This document shows, piece after piece, positions 50,961-59,964 of a stretch of DNA of 64,000 bases. Each line of letters begins with the position of its first letter. The first letter of the stretch is position 1. The DNA comes from Bradyrhizobium sp. 4 (GTDB taxonomy: Bacteria; Pseudomonadota; Alphaproteobacteria; Rhizobiales; Xanthobacteraceae): assembly GCF_023100905.1 (NCBI RefSeq), contig NZ_CP064686.1, positions 4,340,001 through 4,404,000 of the forward strand, in the 5' to 3' direction. The position numbers were made by a program, and so were the translations under genes. The notes under the pieces are model-generated. The model worked only from the letters and a program-made list of their open reading frames with translations, was not told where the DNA came from and did not search any database.

Positions 50961-52094
50961 ATGCCCCCCTCTCCCGACCAGCCGCTTCGCATCCTGCACG
51001 CCGTGCGCGCTCCGGTCGGCGGCATCTTCCGCCACATCCTCGACGTCGCCAACGGCCAGGTCGATCGTGGCCATCATGTCGGCATCCTCGCCGACAGCCT
51101 CACCGGCGGTGAGCGCGCCGACAAGGCCCTTGCCGAGCTAGCACCGCGGCTGAAGCTTGGCGTGCACCGGATGGCGATCCGCCGCGAACCCTCGCCCGAC
51201 GATGTCCTGGTCTGGTTCCGCTTGCGGCGCCTGATCGCCACGCTCAAGCCCGACGTGATGCACGGCCACGGCGCCAAGGCCGGCGCTTTCATCCGCATGC
51301 GGCGGCGATCCGACGACACCATCCGCATCTACACCCCGCATGGCGGCTCGTTGCATTATCCCCTCAACACCCTCAAGGGCGAATTTTACGCGCGGCTCGA
51401 GCGTGCGCTGATGGACGCGACCGACCTGTTCCTGTTCGAAAGCGCGTTTGCCCGCGACACCTATCAGCGCATCGTCGGCAAGCCGAAGGGCGTGGTGCAT
51501 TGCGTCTTCAACGGCGTGACGCCGGAGGAATTCGAACCTGTCGTCATGGCCGACGACGCCACCGACCTCGCTTATGTGGGTGAGTTCAGGCACATCAAGG
51601 GCGCCGATCTGCTGGTCGACGCGGTGGCGCGCCTGCACGAGGGCGGCAAGAAGGTCACACTGACGCTCGGCGGTGACGGCGAGGAGACCGCGGCGCTGAA
51701 AGCGCAAGTCGAGAGGCTTGGCCTCTCCGGTGCCATCCGCTTCATCGGTCACGTCAAGGCACGCTACGGCTTCTCCAAGGGGCGGCTGCTGGTCGTCCCG
51801 TCGCGTGGCGATTCCATGCCCTATGTCGTGATCGAGGCCGGCGCCGCCGGCATTCCGATGATCGCGTCCAAGATCGGCGGCATCCCCGAGATTTTCGGCG
51901 CGGAGAACCCGGCGCTGTTTGCGCCGAGCAACGCGGAGGCCATGGCGGAAGCGATTGCGGCCGCGCTCGACAATCCGCAGGGAACAGCGCAGCGCGCCTC
52001 GTCTCTTCGCGAGCGCATCTCCGCGCATTTCTCCCAGCAGGCGATGGTCGACGGCGTGCTCGCGGGCTATCGCAACGCATTTGCCAATCATTAA
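50961..52094 (+). CDS. glycosyltransferase family 4 protein
   Basis: The 377-residue protein has a two-domain GT-B fold: N-terminal LRILHAVRAPVGGIFRHILD and DVMHGHGAKAGAFIRMRRR, and the C-terminal nucleotide-sugar site LLVVPSRGDSMPYVVIEAGA with the EX7E-type glutamate, typical of GT4. It would add a sugar in exopolysaccharide synthesis. ATG 50961 is chosen; a TTG two codons upstream is in frame. A long leader upstream (50758-50960) is shared with the divergent wzz-like gene. Confidence 0.9.
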   Translation: MPPSPDQPLRILHAVRAPVGGIFRHILDVANGQVDRGHHVGILADSLTGGERADKALAELAPRLKLGVHRMAIRREPSPDDVLVWFRLRRLIATLKPDVMHGHGAKAGAFIRMRRRSDDTIRIYTPHGGSLHYPLNTLKGEFYARLERALMDATDLFLFESAFARDTYQRIVGKPKGVVHCVFNGVTPEEFEPVVMADDATDLAYVGEFRHIKGADLLVDAVARLHEGGKKVTLTLGGDGEETAALKAQVERLGLSGAIRFIGHVKARYGFSKGRLLVVPSRGDSMPYVVIEAGAAGIPMIASKIGGIPEIFGAENPALFAPSNAEAMAEAIAAALDNPQGTAQRASSLRERISAHFSQQAMVDGVLAGYRNAFANH

Positions 52095-52154
52095 CCATCC
52101 TTAAGACCGCTTTAGAGAATCTTCCGATTTGTCCGATAATCCAAGCGCCAGGGG

Positions 52155-53765
52155 ATGCTCGCCCGGGGCGCAAGGACGCGGCCCCGCGGGTTTTTGGAAT
52201 GGACGTGGACGCCCGTGGAACCGCTCAACGCACGCTCGATGCTCGATGCCGCGACCAGCGCCGCGGCGAAGCCGGCTGACCGGCCCTTTGTGGAGCGGCG
52301 TCAACGGCTCTCGCCCGCCGCGCTCGACGTCGTCAACCAGAAAGTCGCCCGCGCCTATTCACCGATCGTGATCACCGGCTTCGTACGCCTCGCCGATTTC
52401 GCGCTGCTGAGCCTCGTCGGCATCGTCCTTTATCTCGGCTATGTCATGCCGCACGCCGGCTCCTTCAGCTGGATCTATCCCGCGCAGGTCATCGCCGTCG
52501 CGGTTTCCGCCGTGGTCTGCTTCCAGGCCGCCGACATCTATCAGGTGCAGCTGTTCCGCGGTCAGCTCCGGCAGATGACGCGGATGATCTCGTCCTGGTC
52601 GTTCGTCTTCCTGCTGTTCATCGGCATCTCCTTCTTCGCCAAGTTCGGCAGCGAAATATCGCGGTTGTGGCTTGCCGCCTTTTACGTCCTCGGGCTCGCC
52701 GCGCTCCTCTGCGAGCGTCTGGTGCTGCGCTCGCTGGTGCGCGCCTGGGGGCGCGAGGGCCGGCTCGACCGCCGCACCATCATCGTCGGCTCCGACCGCA
52801 ACGGCGAACAATTGGTCGAGGCGCTGAAAGCGCAGGAGGATTCCGACATCCACGTGCTCGGCGTGTTCGACGACCGCAACGACAGCCGCGCGCTCGACAC
52901 CTGTGCCGGCGCGCGCAAGCTCGGCAAGGTCGACGACATCGTCGAGTTCGCCCGCCGCACCCGCGTCGATCTCGTGCTGTTTGCTCTGCCGATCTCCGCC
53001 GAGACGCGCATCCTGGAGATGCTGAAGAAGCTTTGGGTGCTGCCGGTGGACATCCGCCTCTCCGCGCACACCAACAAGCTGCGCTTCCGCCCCCGCTCCT
53101 ATTCCTATATCGGCGAGGTACCCACGCTGGACGTGTTCGAGGCGCCGATCACCGACTGGGACCTGGTGATGAAATGGCTGTTCGACCGCGTCGTCGGCAC
53201 CCTCGCGCTGCTCGTGGCCTTGCCGGTGATGGGGTTGGTGGCGCTGGCCGTGAAGCTCGACAGCCCCGGCCCCGTGCTATTCCGCCAAAAGCGCTTCGGC
53301 TTCAACAACGAGCGCATCGACGTCTACAAGTTCCGCTCGATGTACCATCATCAGGCTGATCCGACGGCCTCGAAGGTCGTGACCAAGAACGACTCGCGCG
53401 TCACCCGGGTCGGCCGCTTCATCCGCAAGACCAGCCTCGACGAGCTGCCGCAGCTCTTCAATGTGGTCTTCTCCGGCGATCTCTCTCTGGTCGGCCCGCG
53501 TCCGCATGCGGTACAGGGCAAGCTGCAGAGCCGCCTGTTCGACGAAGCCGTCGACGGCTATTTCGCCCGCCACCGGGTCAAACCCGGCATCACCGGCTGG
53601 GCCCAGATCAACGGCTGGCGCGGCGAGATCGACAACGAAGAGAAGATTCAGAAACGCGTCGAGTTCGACCTCTATTACATTGAGAACTGGTCGGTGCTGT
53701 TCGATCTCGTGATTCTGCTGAAGACGCCGATCTCGCTGCTGACCAAGAACGAGAATGCGTATTGA
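52155..53765 (+). CDS. undecaprenyl-phosphate sugar phosphotransferase (WbaP/ExoY-PssY type)
   Basis: This initiating enzyme attaches the first sugar-phosphate to undecaprenyl phosphate. The 536-residue protein has about five N-terminal membrane helices, a Rossmann-like CoA_binding_3 domain (RTIIVGSDRNGEQLVEAL), and the C-terminal bacterial sugar transferase domain with RFGFNNERIDVYKFRSMYHH and KTSLDELPQLFNVVFSGDLS plus LVGPRPHAV. The start is unclear: ATG 52155 overlaps its own AGGGG, and GTG 52215 (VEPLNARSMLD) is a strong alternative. It follows the GT4 gene after 60 bases. Confidence 0.9.
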   Translation: MLARGARTRPRGFLEWTWTPVEPLNARSMLDAATSAAAKPADRPFVERRQRLSPAALDVVNQKVARAYSPIVITGFVRLADFALLSLVGIVLYLGYVMPHAGSFSWIYPAQVIAVAVSAVVCFQAADIYQVQLFRGQLRQMTRMISSWSFVFLLFIGISFFAKFGSEISRLWLAAFYVLGLAALLCERLVLRSLVRAWGREGRLDRRTIIVGSDRNGEQLVEALKAQEDSDIHVLGVFDDRNDSRALDTCAGARKLGKVDDIVEFARRTRVDLVLFALPISAETRILEMLKKLWVLPVDIRLSAHTNKLRFRPRSYSYIGEVPTLDVFEAPITDWDLVMKWLFDRVVGTLALLVALPVMGLVALAVKLDSPGPVLFRQKRFGFNNERIDVYKFRSMYHHQADPTASKVVTKNDSRVTRVGRFIRKTSLDELPQLFNVVFSGDLSLVGPRPHAVQGKLQSRLFDEAVDGYFARHRVKPGITGWAQINGWRGEIDNEEKIQKRVEFDLYYIENWSVLFDLVILLKTPISLLTKNENAY

Positions 53766-53781
53766 GTTGTGGTCTTCCGTC

Positions 53782-53803
53782 GTGCCCCCGCGAAGGCGGG
53801 CAC
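53782..53803. repeat. short hairpin repeat
   Basis: GTGCCC and GGGCAC flank CCGCGAAGGC in the gap before the ligase gene. The sequence is the common Bradyrhizobium intergenic hairpin type. Confidence 0.55.
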
Positions 53804-53851
53804 CTAGCGGTGTTTGTCGGCGTATGAGTTGCGTAAACGTATGAGCGTGTG

Positions 53852-55108
53852 ATGGCGTATGCGGCAACAGCCGGGGAGATGAATGCAGCGGTTCGCGCTG
53901 CGCCCGGCGTGCTGGCTCTTCAGCGCGCGCTGATATGGCTGGTCGGCGCCTCCGGCGCGATCGTCTTCATCGAGCCGAGCCCCTACGAGATCGTGACGCT
54001 GCTGGCCACCGTCACCTTCTTCGCCACCGGCCTGCGTCTGCGGCTCGCTTTGATCCCACTGGTGCTGATGCTGGTCCTGCTCAATATCGGCTACACGATC
54101 AGCGCAATCCCGCTGTTCGAACAGTCGGAGGTGGTCAGCTGGATTGCGACCTCCTGGTACATGGCGGTGACCGTCGTGTTCTTCGCCATGGTCACGTCGG
54201 AGGACACCGCGGCCCGGCTCGACATGCTCCGCCGCGGGCTCGTGGTCGGTGCGATGGTCGCCTCGCTATTGGCGGTCGCCGGCTACTTCCACCTGGTTCC
54301 CGGCGGCGACGACCTCCTCACACTGTACGGACGCGCGCGCGGCACCTTCAAGGACCCGAACGTGCTCGGCGCCTTCCTGATCCTGCCGGCACTGTTGTCC
54401 CTGCAGAGCGTCGTCTCCGACAAGTTCGGCAAGGCGTTTCGCAACGTCATCGCCTTCGGCATTATGTCGCTGGCGATCCTGCTCGCGTTCTCCCGCGCCG
54501 CCTGGGGCGGGCTGGTGCTGACATCCGCCTTCATGCTGGCGCTGATGGTGCTGACCAGCCGCACCAACGCGCAACGCTCGCGTATCATCGTCATGGCGAT
54601 CCTGGCCGCGGTGTTGGGCCTTGCGCTGATCGCGGTGTTGATGTCGTTCGATTCCACCGCCGAGATGTTCAAGCAGCGCGCGAGCTTCGACCAGAGCTAT
54701 GACGAAGGCAGGTTCGGCCGGTTCGGCCGGCACATTCTGGGAGCGGAGATGGCGCTCGACCTGCCGTTCGGCATCGGCCCTCTGCAATTCCACCGCTTCT
54801 TCCCCGAGGACACCCACAACTCCTATCTCAACGCCTTCATGTCCGGCGGCTGGCTGTCCGGCATCTGCTATCCCGCGCTGGTCTTCACGACCGTCATCAT
54901 GGGTATCAGGCACATCTTCGTGCCGGTGCCGTGGCAGCGCGCCTATCTCGCGGTGTTCTCCGCCTTCGTCGGCACCGTCGGCGAAAGTTTTGTGATCGAC
55001 ACCGACCACTGGCGGCATTTCTGGATGATGCTGGGCGCGATGTGGGGCATGATCGCGGCTGCGCAGATCTACAAGGCTAGGGCTGGCGACGAAGCTTCTT
55101 CAGCTTGA
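53852..55108 (+). CDS. O-antigen ligase family membrane protein
   Basis: The 418-residue protein has about ten hydrophobic helices in the pattern of the WaaL/Wzy family, including the conserved RARGTFKDPNVLGAFLILPA region and the periplasmic-loop His in PEDTHNSYLNAFMSGGWL. It would polymerise or ligate the glycan. A GTG one codon earlier starts the longer frame; ATG 53852 is chosen. It follows the sugar transferase gene, completing the exopolysaccharide block. Its last 32 bases overlap the convergent marR gene. Confidence 0.85.
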   Translation: MAYAATAGEMNAAVRAAPGVLALQRALIWLVGASGAIVFIEPSPYEIVTLLATVTFFATGLRLRLALIPLVLMLVLLNIGYTISAIPLFEQSEVVSWIATSWYMAVTVVFFAMVTSEDTAARLDMLRRGLVVGAMVASLLAVAGYFHLVPGGDDLLTLYGRARGTFKDPNVLGAFLILPALLSLQSVVSDKFGKAFRNVIAFGIMSLAILLAFSRAAWGGLVLTSAFMLALMVLTSRTNAQRSRIIVMAILAAVLGLALIAVLMSFDSTAEMFKQRASFDQSYDEGRFGRFGRHILGAEMALDLPFGIGPLQFHRFFPEDTHNSYLNAFMSGGWLSGICYPALVFTTVIMGIRHIFVPVPWQRAYLAVFSAFVGTVGESFVIDTDHWRHFWMMLGAMWGMIAAAQIYKARAGDEASSA

Positions 55109-55604
55109 GATCGGGGCGTTTCTCCGGCGGCGTGTCGAGCAGGCCCTTCAGCGCCGCGGTCGCCGTGAGCACGCCCTTGTAGCCCTCATTGGCGAAGCGC
55201 AGCAGCAGGCGCAATTCCTGGTCGGAATAGCCGCCAAAAACCTTCTCCATCGCCTGCTGCATCGGCACGTAGAACTGGCCGAGCCTTTCTATCGCCTCCG
55301 GCACGACGACAATGAAGACCTTGCGACGATCGGCATCGTCGCGCTCACGACGCACCAGGCCCGCCTTTTCGAGCCGGTCGACCACGCCGGTGATGGCGCC
55401 GGTCGTGAGCCCCGTGACTTCGGCGAGCCGGCCGGCGGTGACACGGCCTTCGAGATACAGGATGTCCATGCATTCGAGGTCGGAATTGGCAATTCCGGCA
55501 ACGTTCGCAACGGTCTGGCCATAAAGCACGCCCTGCGCGGACGACCTGCGCATCGCCTCCTCGAGCTCCTGCAGCAGCGCGGCGCGCGCCTTCGTCCTTG
55601 ACAA
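55077..55604 (-). CDS. MarR family transcriptional regulator (second copy type)
   Basis: The 175-residue winged-helix protein has ECMDILYLEGRVTAGRLAEV, TGLTTGAITGVVDRLEKAGL as the recognition helix, and DDADRRKVFIVVVPEA as the wing. The start is TTG 55604 with GAGGTCTGCC upstream; the first internal ATG (55553) would delete the N-terminal dimerisation helix. It is divergent from the FAD monooxygenase gene, with palindromic operator sites at 55618-55648 between them. The ligand is unknown. Confidence 0.88.
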   Translation of the reverse strand: MSRTKARAALLQELEEAMRRSSAQGVLYGQTVANVAGIANSDLECMDILYLEGRVTAGRLAEVTGLTTGAITGVVDRLEKAGLVRRERDDADRRKVFIVVVPEAIERLGQFYVPMQQAMEKVFGGYSDQELRLLLRFANEGYKGVLTATAALKGLLDTPPEKRPDLKLKKLRRQP

Positions 55605-55617
55605 GGCAGACCTCGTA

Positions 55618-55648
55618 TCTTAGTGGGTAGATATCTTAGTAACTAAGA
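55618..55648. promoter_or_regulatory. palindromic operator between marR and monooxygenase genes
   Basis: TCTTAGTAACTAAGA (55634-55648) is a perfect 15-base palindrome. A direct copy of its left half, TCTTAGT, lies at 55618-55624. The location 14-44 bases upstream of the regulator start fits a MarR binding site. Confidence 0.72.
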
Positions 55649-55699
55649 GATTTAGCAACCGTAATTCTCATAGCACCACGGAAACGTCGGGAGCAAGCC

Positions 55700-56896
55700 A
55701 TGTCCTATCGTCCCCGCAAGGCCCTCATCATCGGCGCCGGCATCGCCGGCCCCGTGACGGCGATCCTGCTGCGCCGCGCCGGCATCGAGTCCGCGATCTA
55801 CGAGGCCTGGCCCTATTCGAAAGGCATCGGCGGCGGCCTTCAGATCGCACCGAACGGCATGCAGGTCATGGACGAGATCGGCCTTTCGAACGAGCTGATC
55901 AGCCGCGGCTCGGTCGCGGAATCGTTCGACTTTTATTCGCAAGGCGGAGAGAGGCTCGGCTCGATCAACCGCGACATGGCACGGCGCTTCGGCCAGCCCG
56001 CGGTCAATGTCTGCCGCGCCACGCTGAACGAGATGCTGATCGACAAGGCCTGGTGCGCGTGCGTTTCACTCTTTTTCGAGAAGCGCCTGATCAAGATCGA
56101 GGATCGCGGCGACCAGCCGATCATCGCCTACTTCGCCGACGGCACCACGGCCGAAGGCGATTTCCTGATTGGCGCCGACGGCGTGCACTCGGTGACGCGG
56201 CGCCAGGTGGTGCCGGACGGGCCGCAACCGTTCGACACCGGACTGATCGGCTTCGGCGGCTTCGTGCCGCACGCCGTCCTCGACGGCCGGCCGATCGGCC
56301 GGCACGTCGAGACCACGTTCGGGCAAAGCGGCTTCTTCGGCTACGGCTATTGCAGTCCCGATCCGAACGACGGCGTGATGTGGTGGAGCACGCAGCCGGC
56401 GCACGGCATGGACGCGGCGATGTTCCGCGCGCTCGACCGTGCAACGCTGAAGCAGCACCTGCGCGGCTTCCACCGCGGCTGGCACGATCCGATCCCTGGC
56501 ATCATCGAGGCAGCCGAGAACATCGTGATCACCGACACGCTCGACGTCGCCACCCTGCCGACCTGGTCGCGCAAGCGCTCGCTGCTGATCGGTGATGCCG
56601 CCCATGCGACCAGCCCCCATGCCGGCCAGGGCGCCTCGCTCGCGCTGGAGGATGCGATGCGCCTCGCCCGGTTGATGCAGCAAGGCCAGGAGCTCGGCGC
56701 CACCTTCCAGGCCTTCGAGGCCGAACGGCGCCCGCGCACGGAAAAAATTGTCGCCATGGCCCGCCGCAACGGCAACAGCAAGCGCGAGTTCAGCGCCACC
56801 GGCGCGTGGATCCGCAATCAGATGATGAAATGGCTGCTGCCGCTGGGCGCGAAAGGCATGGATTTCATGTACGCGTACGACGCGCGGGCGGTGTAG
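55700..56896 (+). CDS. FAD-dependent monooxygenase
   Basis: The 398-residue protein is a class A flavin hydroxylase: GAGIAGPVTAILLRRAGIE binds FAD, GADGVHSVTRRQVV is the NAD(P)H/FAD linker motif, and LLIGDAAHATSPHAGQGASL is the second FAD motif. The substrate is probably a phenolic or other planar ring. The ATG has GGGAG upstream. It is divergent from MarR, which suggests substrate-induced expression. The genes at 56993 and 58192 are on the opposite strand. Confidence 0.92.
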   Translation: MSYRPRKALIIGAGIAGPVTAILLRRAGIESAIYEAWPYSKGIGGGLQIAPNGMQVMDEIGLSNELISRGSVAESFDFYSQGGERLGSINRDMARRFGQPAVNVCRATLNEMLIDKAWCACVSLFFEKRLIKIEDRGDQPIIAYFADGTTAEGDFLIGADGVHSVTRRQVVPDGPQPFDTGLIGFGGFVPHAVLDGRPIGRHVETTFGQSGFFGYGYCSPDPNDGVMWWSTQPAHGMDAAMFRALDRATLKQHLRGFHRGWHDPIPGIIEAAENIVITDTLDVATLPTWSRKRSLLIGDAAHATSPHAGQGASLALEDAMRLARLMQQGQELGATFQAFEAERRPRTEKIVAMARRNGNSKREFSATGAWIRNQMMKWLLPLGAKGMDFMYAYDARAV

Positions 56897-56922
56897 TGGC
56901 GAACGCTGTCATGCCCGCGAAG

Positions 56923-56963
56923 GGCCGTAGGATGGCAAAGGCGCAAAGCGCCGTGCCCATCAT
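56923..56963. repeat. dispersed intergenic repeat
   Basis: GGGCCGTAGGATGGC followed by AAAGGCGC-AAA-GCGCC and GTGCCCATCAT resembles a common Bradyrhizobium intergenic element with hairpin core GGCGC/GCGCC. It lies between convergent genes. Confidence 0.55.
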
Positions 56964-56992
56964 CTCTCCGCAATCGCGATAGACATGGTAAG

Positions 56993-58177
56993 CTAGGCCC
57001 GGGCTTCGACCTCGAACGTCAGCCCCGCATGCTCCTGCAGCCGCTTGATCAGCTTGTGCTGCATCGCCGCGCCCGGGGTCCAGAAGCCGGCTGCGACGTC
57101 GGTCGTGTCGCGCAGCATGCAGATCGCGCATTCGGAGATCATCTTCGAGGTCGAGCCGTAGCCGGGATCGCGGTCGCCGGTGACGCCGGCGCGGACCATG
57201 CGGCCATCAGGTGCGATCGCGACATAGAGCAGATCGAACAGGCCGTTTTCGCGCTCTTCCTTCGACGGCCCCTCGCCCGGCTTCGGTGCGTCGGGGCCGG
57301 TCTTGCCCGCATTGGCAGCCATCACGAGCTTGGCGTTGGCTTCGCCCTTCTCGCCGGGACCGGTCAGGACCATCTCGTCATAGACGAAGTCCTGGCCGTA
57401 GGGGAATCCCATCAGCATGTTGGAGCGGTGAACGTTGCGCGTGTTGATCAGCGCCATCATGAACGGCGCCGCCCAGGATTGCAGGTCCTCCTCGAAGGCG
57501 GCCCTGTTGCCTTTCGGCTGCTTCGGGCCGGTGAAGCCGGGCGTCAGCGCAAAATGATCGTTGAGAATGGCGACAAGGCTGAGATCCCTGGCCACCGCAT
57601 CGAAGGTCGCCTTCGCGCTCGCGGCGGTGCCGCCCGAGAGCGTGCCCCGCATGTCGCGCACACGCCCTTTCACCCGCGGGGCCGGCGCGCCGAAGACACG
57701 TTTGGCCTCTTCCTGGACGAAGAGCGTACCGAGCTCGAACGGCACGGAATCGTAGCCGCACGAAAACACGATCCGCGCGCCGCTCTCTTTCGCAGCCGCC
57801 TCGTACTTGTCGATCATCTGGCGCATCCAGATCGGCTCGCCGCAGAGATCGAAATAATCCGTGCCGGTGGCGACGCAGGCGGCGAGCAGTTCCTCACCAT
57901 AGAGCTGATACGGGCCGACGGTGGTGATCACCGACATCGTCCGTTCCGCCATCGCCTTCAGCGAGGCCGGGTCCGACGCATCCGCGACAATAAGCTCCGT
58001 ATTCCCGGGTGCGCCGATCGCATCGCGCACCGATTTCAGCTTGCCGAGGCTGCGGCCCGCCATCGCCCATTTGAGCGAATGGTCGCTCTTGTAATGCTGG
58101 GTCAGATATTCGGCGACGAGCTGGCCGGTAAAACCGGTCGCGCCATAGACGACGATGTCGAATTTCGCAGAGCTCAT
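56993..58177 (-). CDS. saccharopine dehydrogenase NADP-binding domain protein
   Basis: The 394-residue protein starts with a Rossmann motif IVVYGATGFTGQLVAEYL and has the later segments SVITTVGPYQLYGEELLAAC and DYFDLCGEPIWMRQM, as in the trans-acting enoyl reductase/saccharopine-dehydrogenase-like group. The reaction is unknown. The ATG 58177 follows AAAGG. It is in the same direction as the DUF169 gene, 14 bases downstream of it, so they form an operon. Confidence 0.85.
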   Translation of the reverse strand: MSSAKFDIVVYGATGFTGQLVAEYLTQHYKSDHSLKWAMAGRSLGKLKSVRDAIGAPGNTELIVADASDPASLKAMAERTMSVITTVGPYQLYGEELLAACVATGTDYFDLCGEPIWMRQMIDKYEAAAKESGARIVFSCGYDSVPFELGTLFVQEEAKRVFGAPAPRVKGRVRDMRGTLSGGTAASAKATFDAVARDLSLVAILNDHFALTPGFTGPKQPKGNRAAFEEDLQSWAAPFMMALINTRNVHRSNMLMGFPYGQDFVYDEMVLTGPGEKGEANAKLVMAANAGKTGPDAPKPGEGPSKEERENGLFDLLYVAIAPDGRMVRAGVTGDRDPGYGSTSKMISECAICMLRDTTDVAAGFWTPGAAMQHKLIKRLQEHAGLTFEVEARA

Positions 58178-58191
58178 GGTCGGCCTTTACT

Positions 58192-58974
58192 TTACTTCTT
58201 CGCGTAGCTCACGCCCATGCCGGCACGGACATCGCTTTGAATACCATAGGGCGGGATCGGATAACGCAGGCCGTTCTTCGCCAGCGCCTTCATGCCCACA
58301 ACCGCCTTGGCGAGATGTTCCGGCTTCAGGGCCATCAGCATCTCCTCGTCCGGTACGCCGCCATAGCGCCGTTCGGCATAGCATGGCAAGGACAGGCTGG
58401 GCTCACCGCTCTTGAGCGCCCTGCCCCAGGAATCGGCGCAAGCGGTCTCGCCGACCACGCCCCATTCGAACTTCTTGTATCCGGTATATTGCAGCCCATT
58501 GATCAGGATGATCATCTGCCCCGGCGTCGCATAGACGAGACAGATGTCCGGCGGGTCGAGCCGGCCGCTCGACAGCGGGCTGACTGCGAGCGCCTGATAT
58601 TGCCCGAACGGAACCACGTCCAGCGCCTCCTGACGCTTGCGTGCGTCCTCCGCGGTGCCATGCCAGACCCCGACATAGTTTTCGCCGGCGAGCCATTTCT
58701 CGTCCTGCGGTGCAAGGCCGATCACCGCGCGGCATTGCGCGCCGACGAGATCGTCGGCCGTGATGCCCACTGTCCAGCCCAGACGCGCCGCCATGCTGAC
58801 GATCTGGTCGGTGGTGTGGACCGCGTTCGGCCGCCGGATTTTCGGAATTGCCTCCATGTCCGCGGTCCGCGCGAACAACTTCATGCCGATCACCGTGGTC
58901 TTCAGCCGCAGCAGGCTGTTGAGATCGGCGACGAGGCCGGCAAGATCGATGCTGTCTGCACTCTGCTGTTGCAT
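58192..58974 (-). CDS. DUF169 domain protein
   Basis: The 260-residue protein has the DUF169 pattern, with segments LRLKTTVIGMKLFA, WTVGITADDLVGAQCRAVIG, VALSPLSSG-like central motif and EWGVVGETACADSW with two conserved Cys. No function is known for this domain. The ATG 58974 has GGGAGG upstream. It is upstream of the saccharopine-dehydrogenase-like gene, probably in one transcript. Confidence 0.85.
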   Translation of the reverse strand: MQQQSADSIDLAGLVADLNSLLRLKTTVIGMKLFARTADMEAIPKIRRPNAVHTTDQIVSMAARLGWTVGITADDLVGAQCRAVIGLAPQDEKWLAGENYVGVWHGTAEDARKRQEALDVVPFGQYQALAVSPLSSGRLDPPDICLVYATPGQMIILINGLQYTGYKKFEWGVVGETACADSWGRALKSGEPSLSLPCYAERRYGGVPDEEMLMALKPEHLAKAVVGMKALAKNGLRYPIPPYGIQSDVRAGMGVSYAKK

Positions 58975-59031
58975 GGCGTCCTCCCGGCCGGTCGTTCGCG
59001 CACCGGCGCTGTTATTGCTTCTTGAATGGTT

Positions 59032-59799
59032 CTAGTCCTTCGCCGGTCCCGGGAGCAACTCGCCAGTCCGGCCCATCAGGCGGTAGGCGACGAGCCCGAT
59101 CCATTCGCGCACGGCGACCTCGGTTCGGCCGAGCCCGTCCGTGCCGACATTGGTGAAAGAGAAGAGATCGTCACGCCCGCCCATTCGCCAGTCCACGGGA
59201 TAGGCTTCCACGTCAAATCCCGCCTTGCGAAAGATCCCCATCGAACGCGGCATGTGAAAGGCCGAGGTGACCAGGAGCCAGCGCTCGCCCGGCTTGGGCG
59301 CCACCAATTGTTTGGTGAAGATGGCATTCTCGTAGGTGTTGCGAGAGTCCCGCTCGAGGATCAGGCGCTGCTTCGCGATGCCCAAATTTTCCAGGATCGG
59401 CGCGGAGTAGTCGGCCTCCCGGGAGTCCGTCGAAACCAGGTTCGCGGTGCCCCCGGTGAAAACAACGCGCGTGTTCGGATAGCGGCGCGCGAGCTCGGCC
59501 GGCGCAAACAGGCGATCGGCCGCATGCGCGACGACCGGCGTGCGGTGCGCCGCCGACAGATCGGTGTCGACCGAGCCGCCGAGCACGATGATGCCGTCGG
59601 GCGCGCCGCGCGACGGATCCCACGGCGGGAAACGCGACTCCAGCGGATAGAGCAAAAGGTTGCCGAGCGGCGAAAACGCGGCGAGCGCCAGCAGGATCAG
59701 CGTGGCCGCGGCGAGCTTGCGGCCGAAGGCGGCAAAGCGCGTCGCCATCAGCACGACCGAGACGATCCCAAGCTCGATCATGAAGTTGATCGGCAGCAC
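59032..59799 (-). CDS. YdcF/ElyC family (DUF218) membrane protein
   Basis: The 255-residue protein has N-terminal hydrophobic helices and the DUF218 domain: GIIVLGGSVDTDLS, RVVFTGGTANLV, and LLVTSAFHMPRSMGIFRKAG. Related proteins (SanA, ElyC) act in envelope or vancomycin-resistance functions. The first ATG or GTG (59799) cuts the first helix of the family pattern FVLSKTLGAAVLPINF, which continues in frame to CTG 59835, itself preceded by GCGAGG. The true start may therefore be non-canonical and upstream. Confidence 0.85.
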   Translation of the reverse strand: MLPINFMIELGIVSVVLMATRFAAFGRKLAAATLILLALAAFSPLGNLLLYPLESRFPPWDPSRGAPDGIIVLGGSVDTDLSAAHRTPVVAHAADRLFAPAELARRYPNTRVVFTGGTANLVSTDSREADYSAPILENLGIAKQRLILERDSRNTYENAIFTKQLVAPKPGERWLLVTSAFHMPRSMGIFRKAGFDVEAYPVDWRMGGRDDLFSFTNVGTDGLGRTEVAVREWIGLVAYRLMGRTGELLPGPAKD

Positions 59800-59964
59800 C
59801 GCGGCGCCGAGGGTCTTGGACAGGACAAAAAGCAGGGGGAGCCTCGCTGGAATGATCGTGCCTGGTGCGCGCGGGCTTGACCCGCCCGTCGATATTCAGA
59901 AAGCTTCTTGGAAGAGGATCGATTGCCTGGTCAAGCCCGGGCCTGTGAAATGGACGGATACCAC

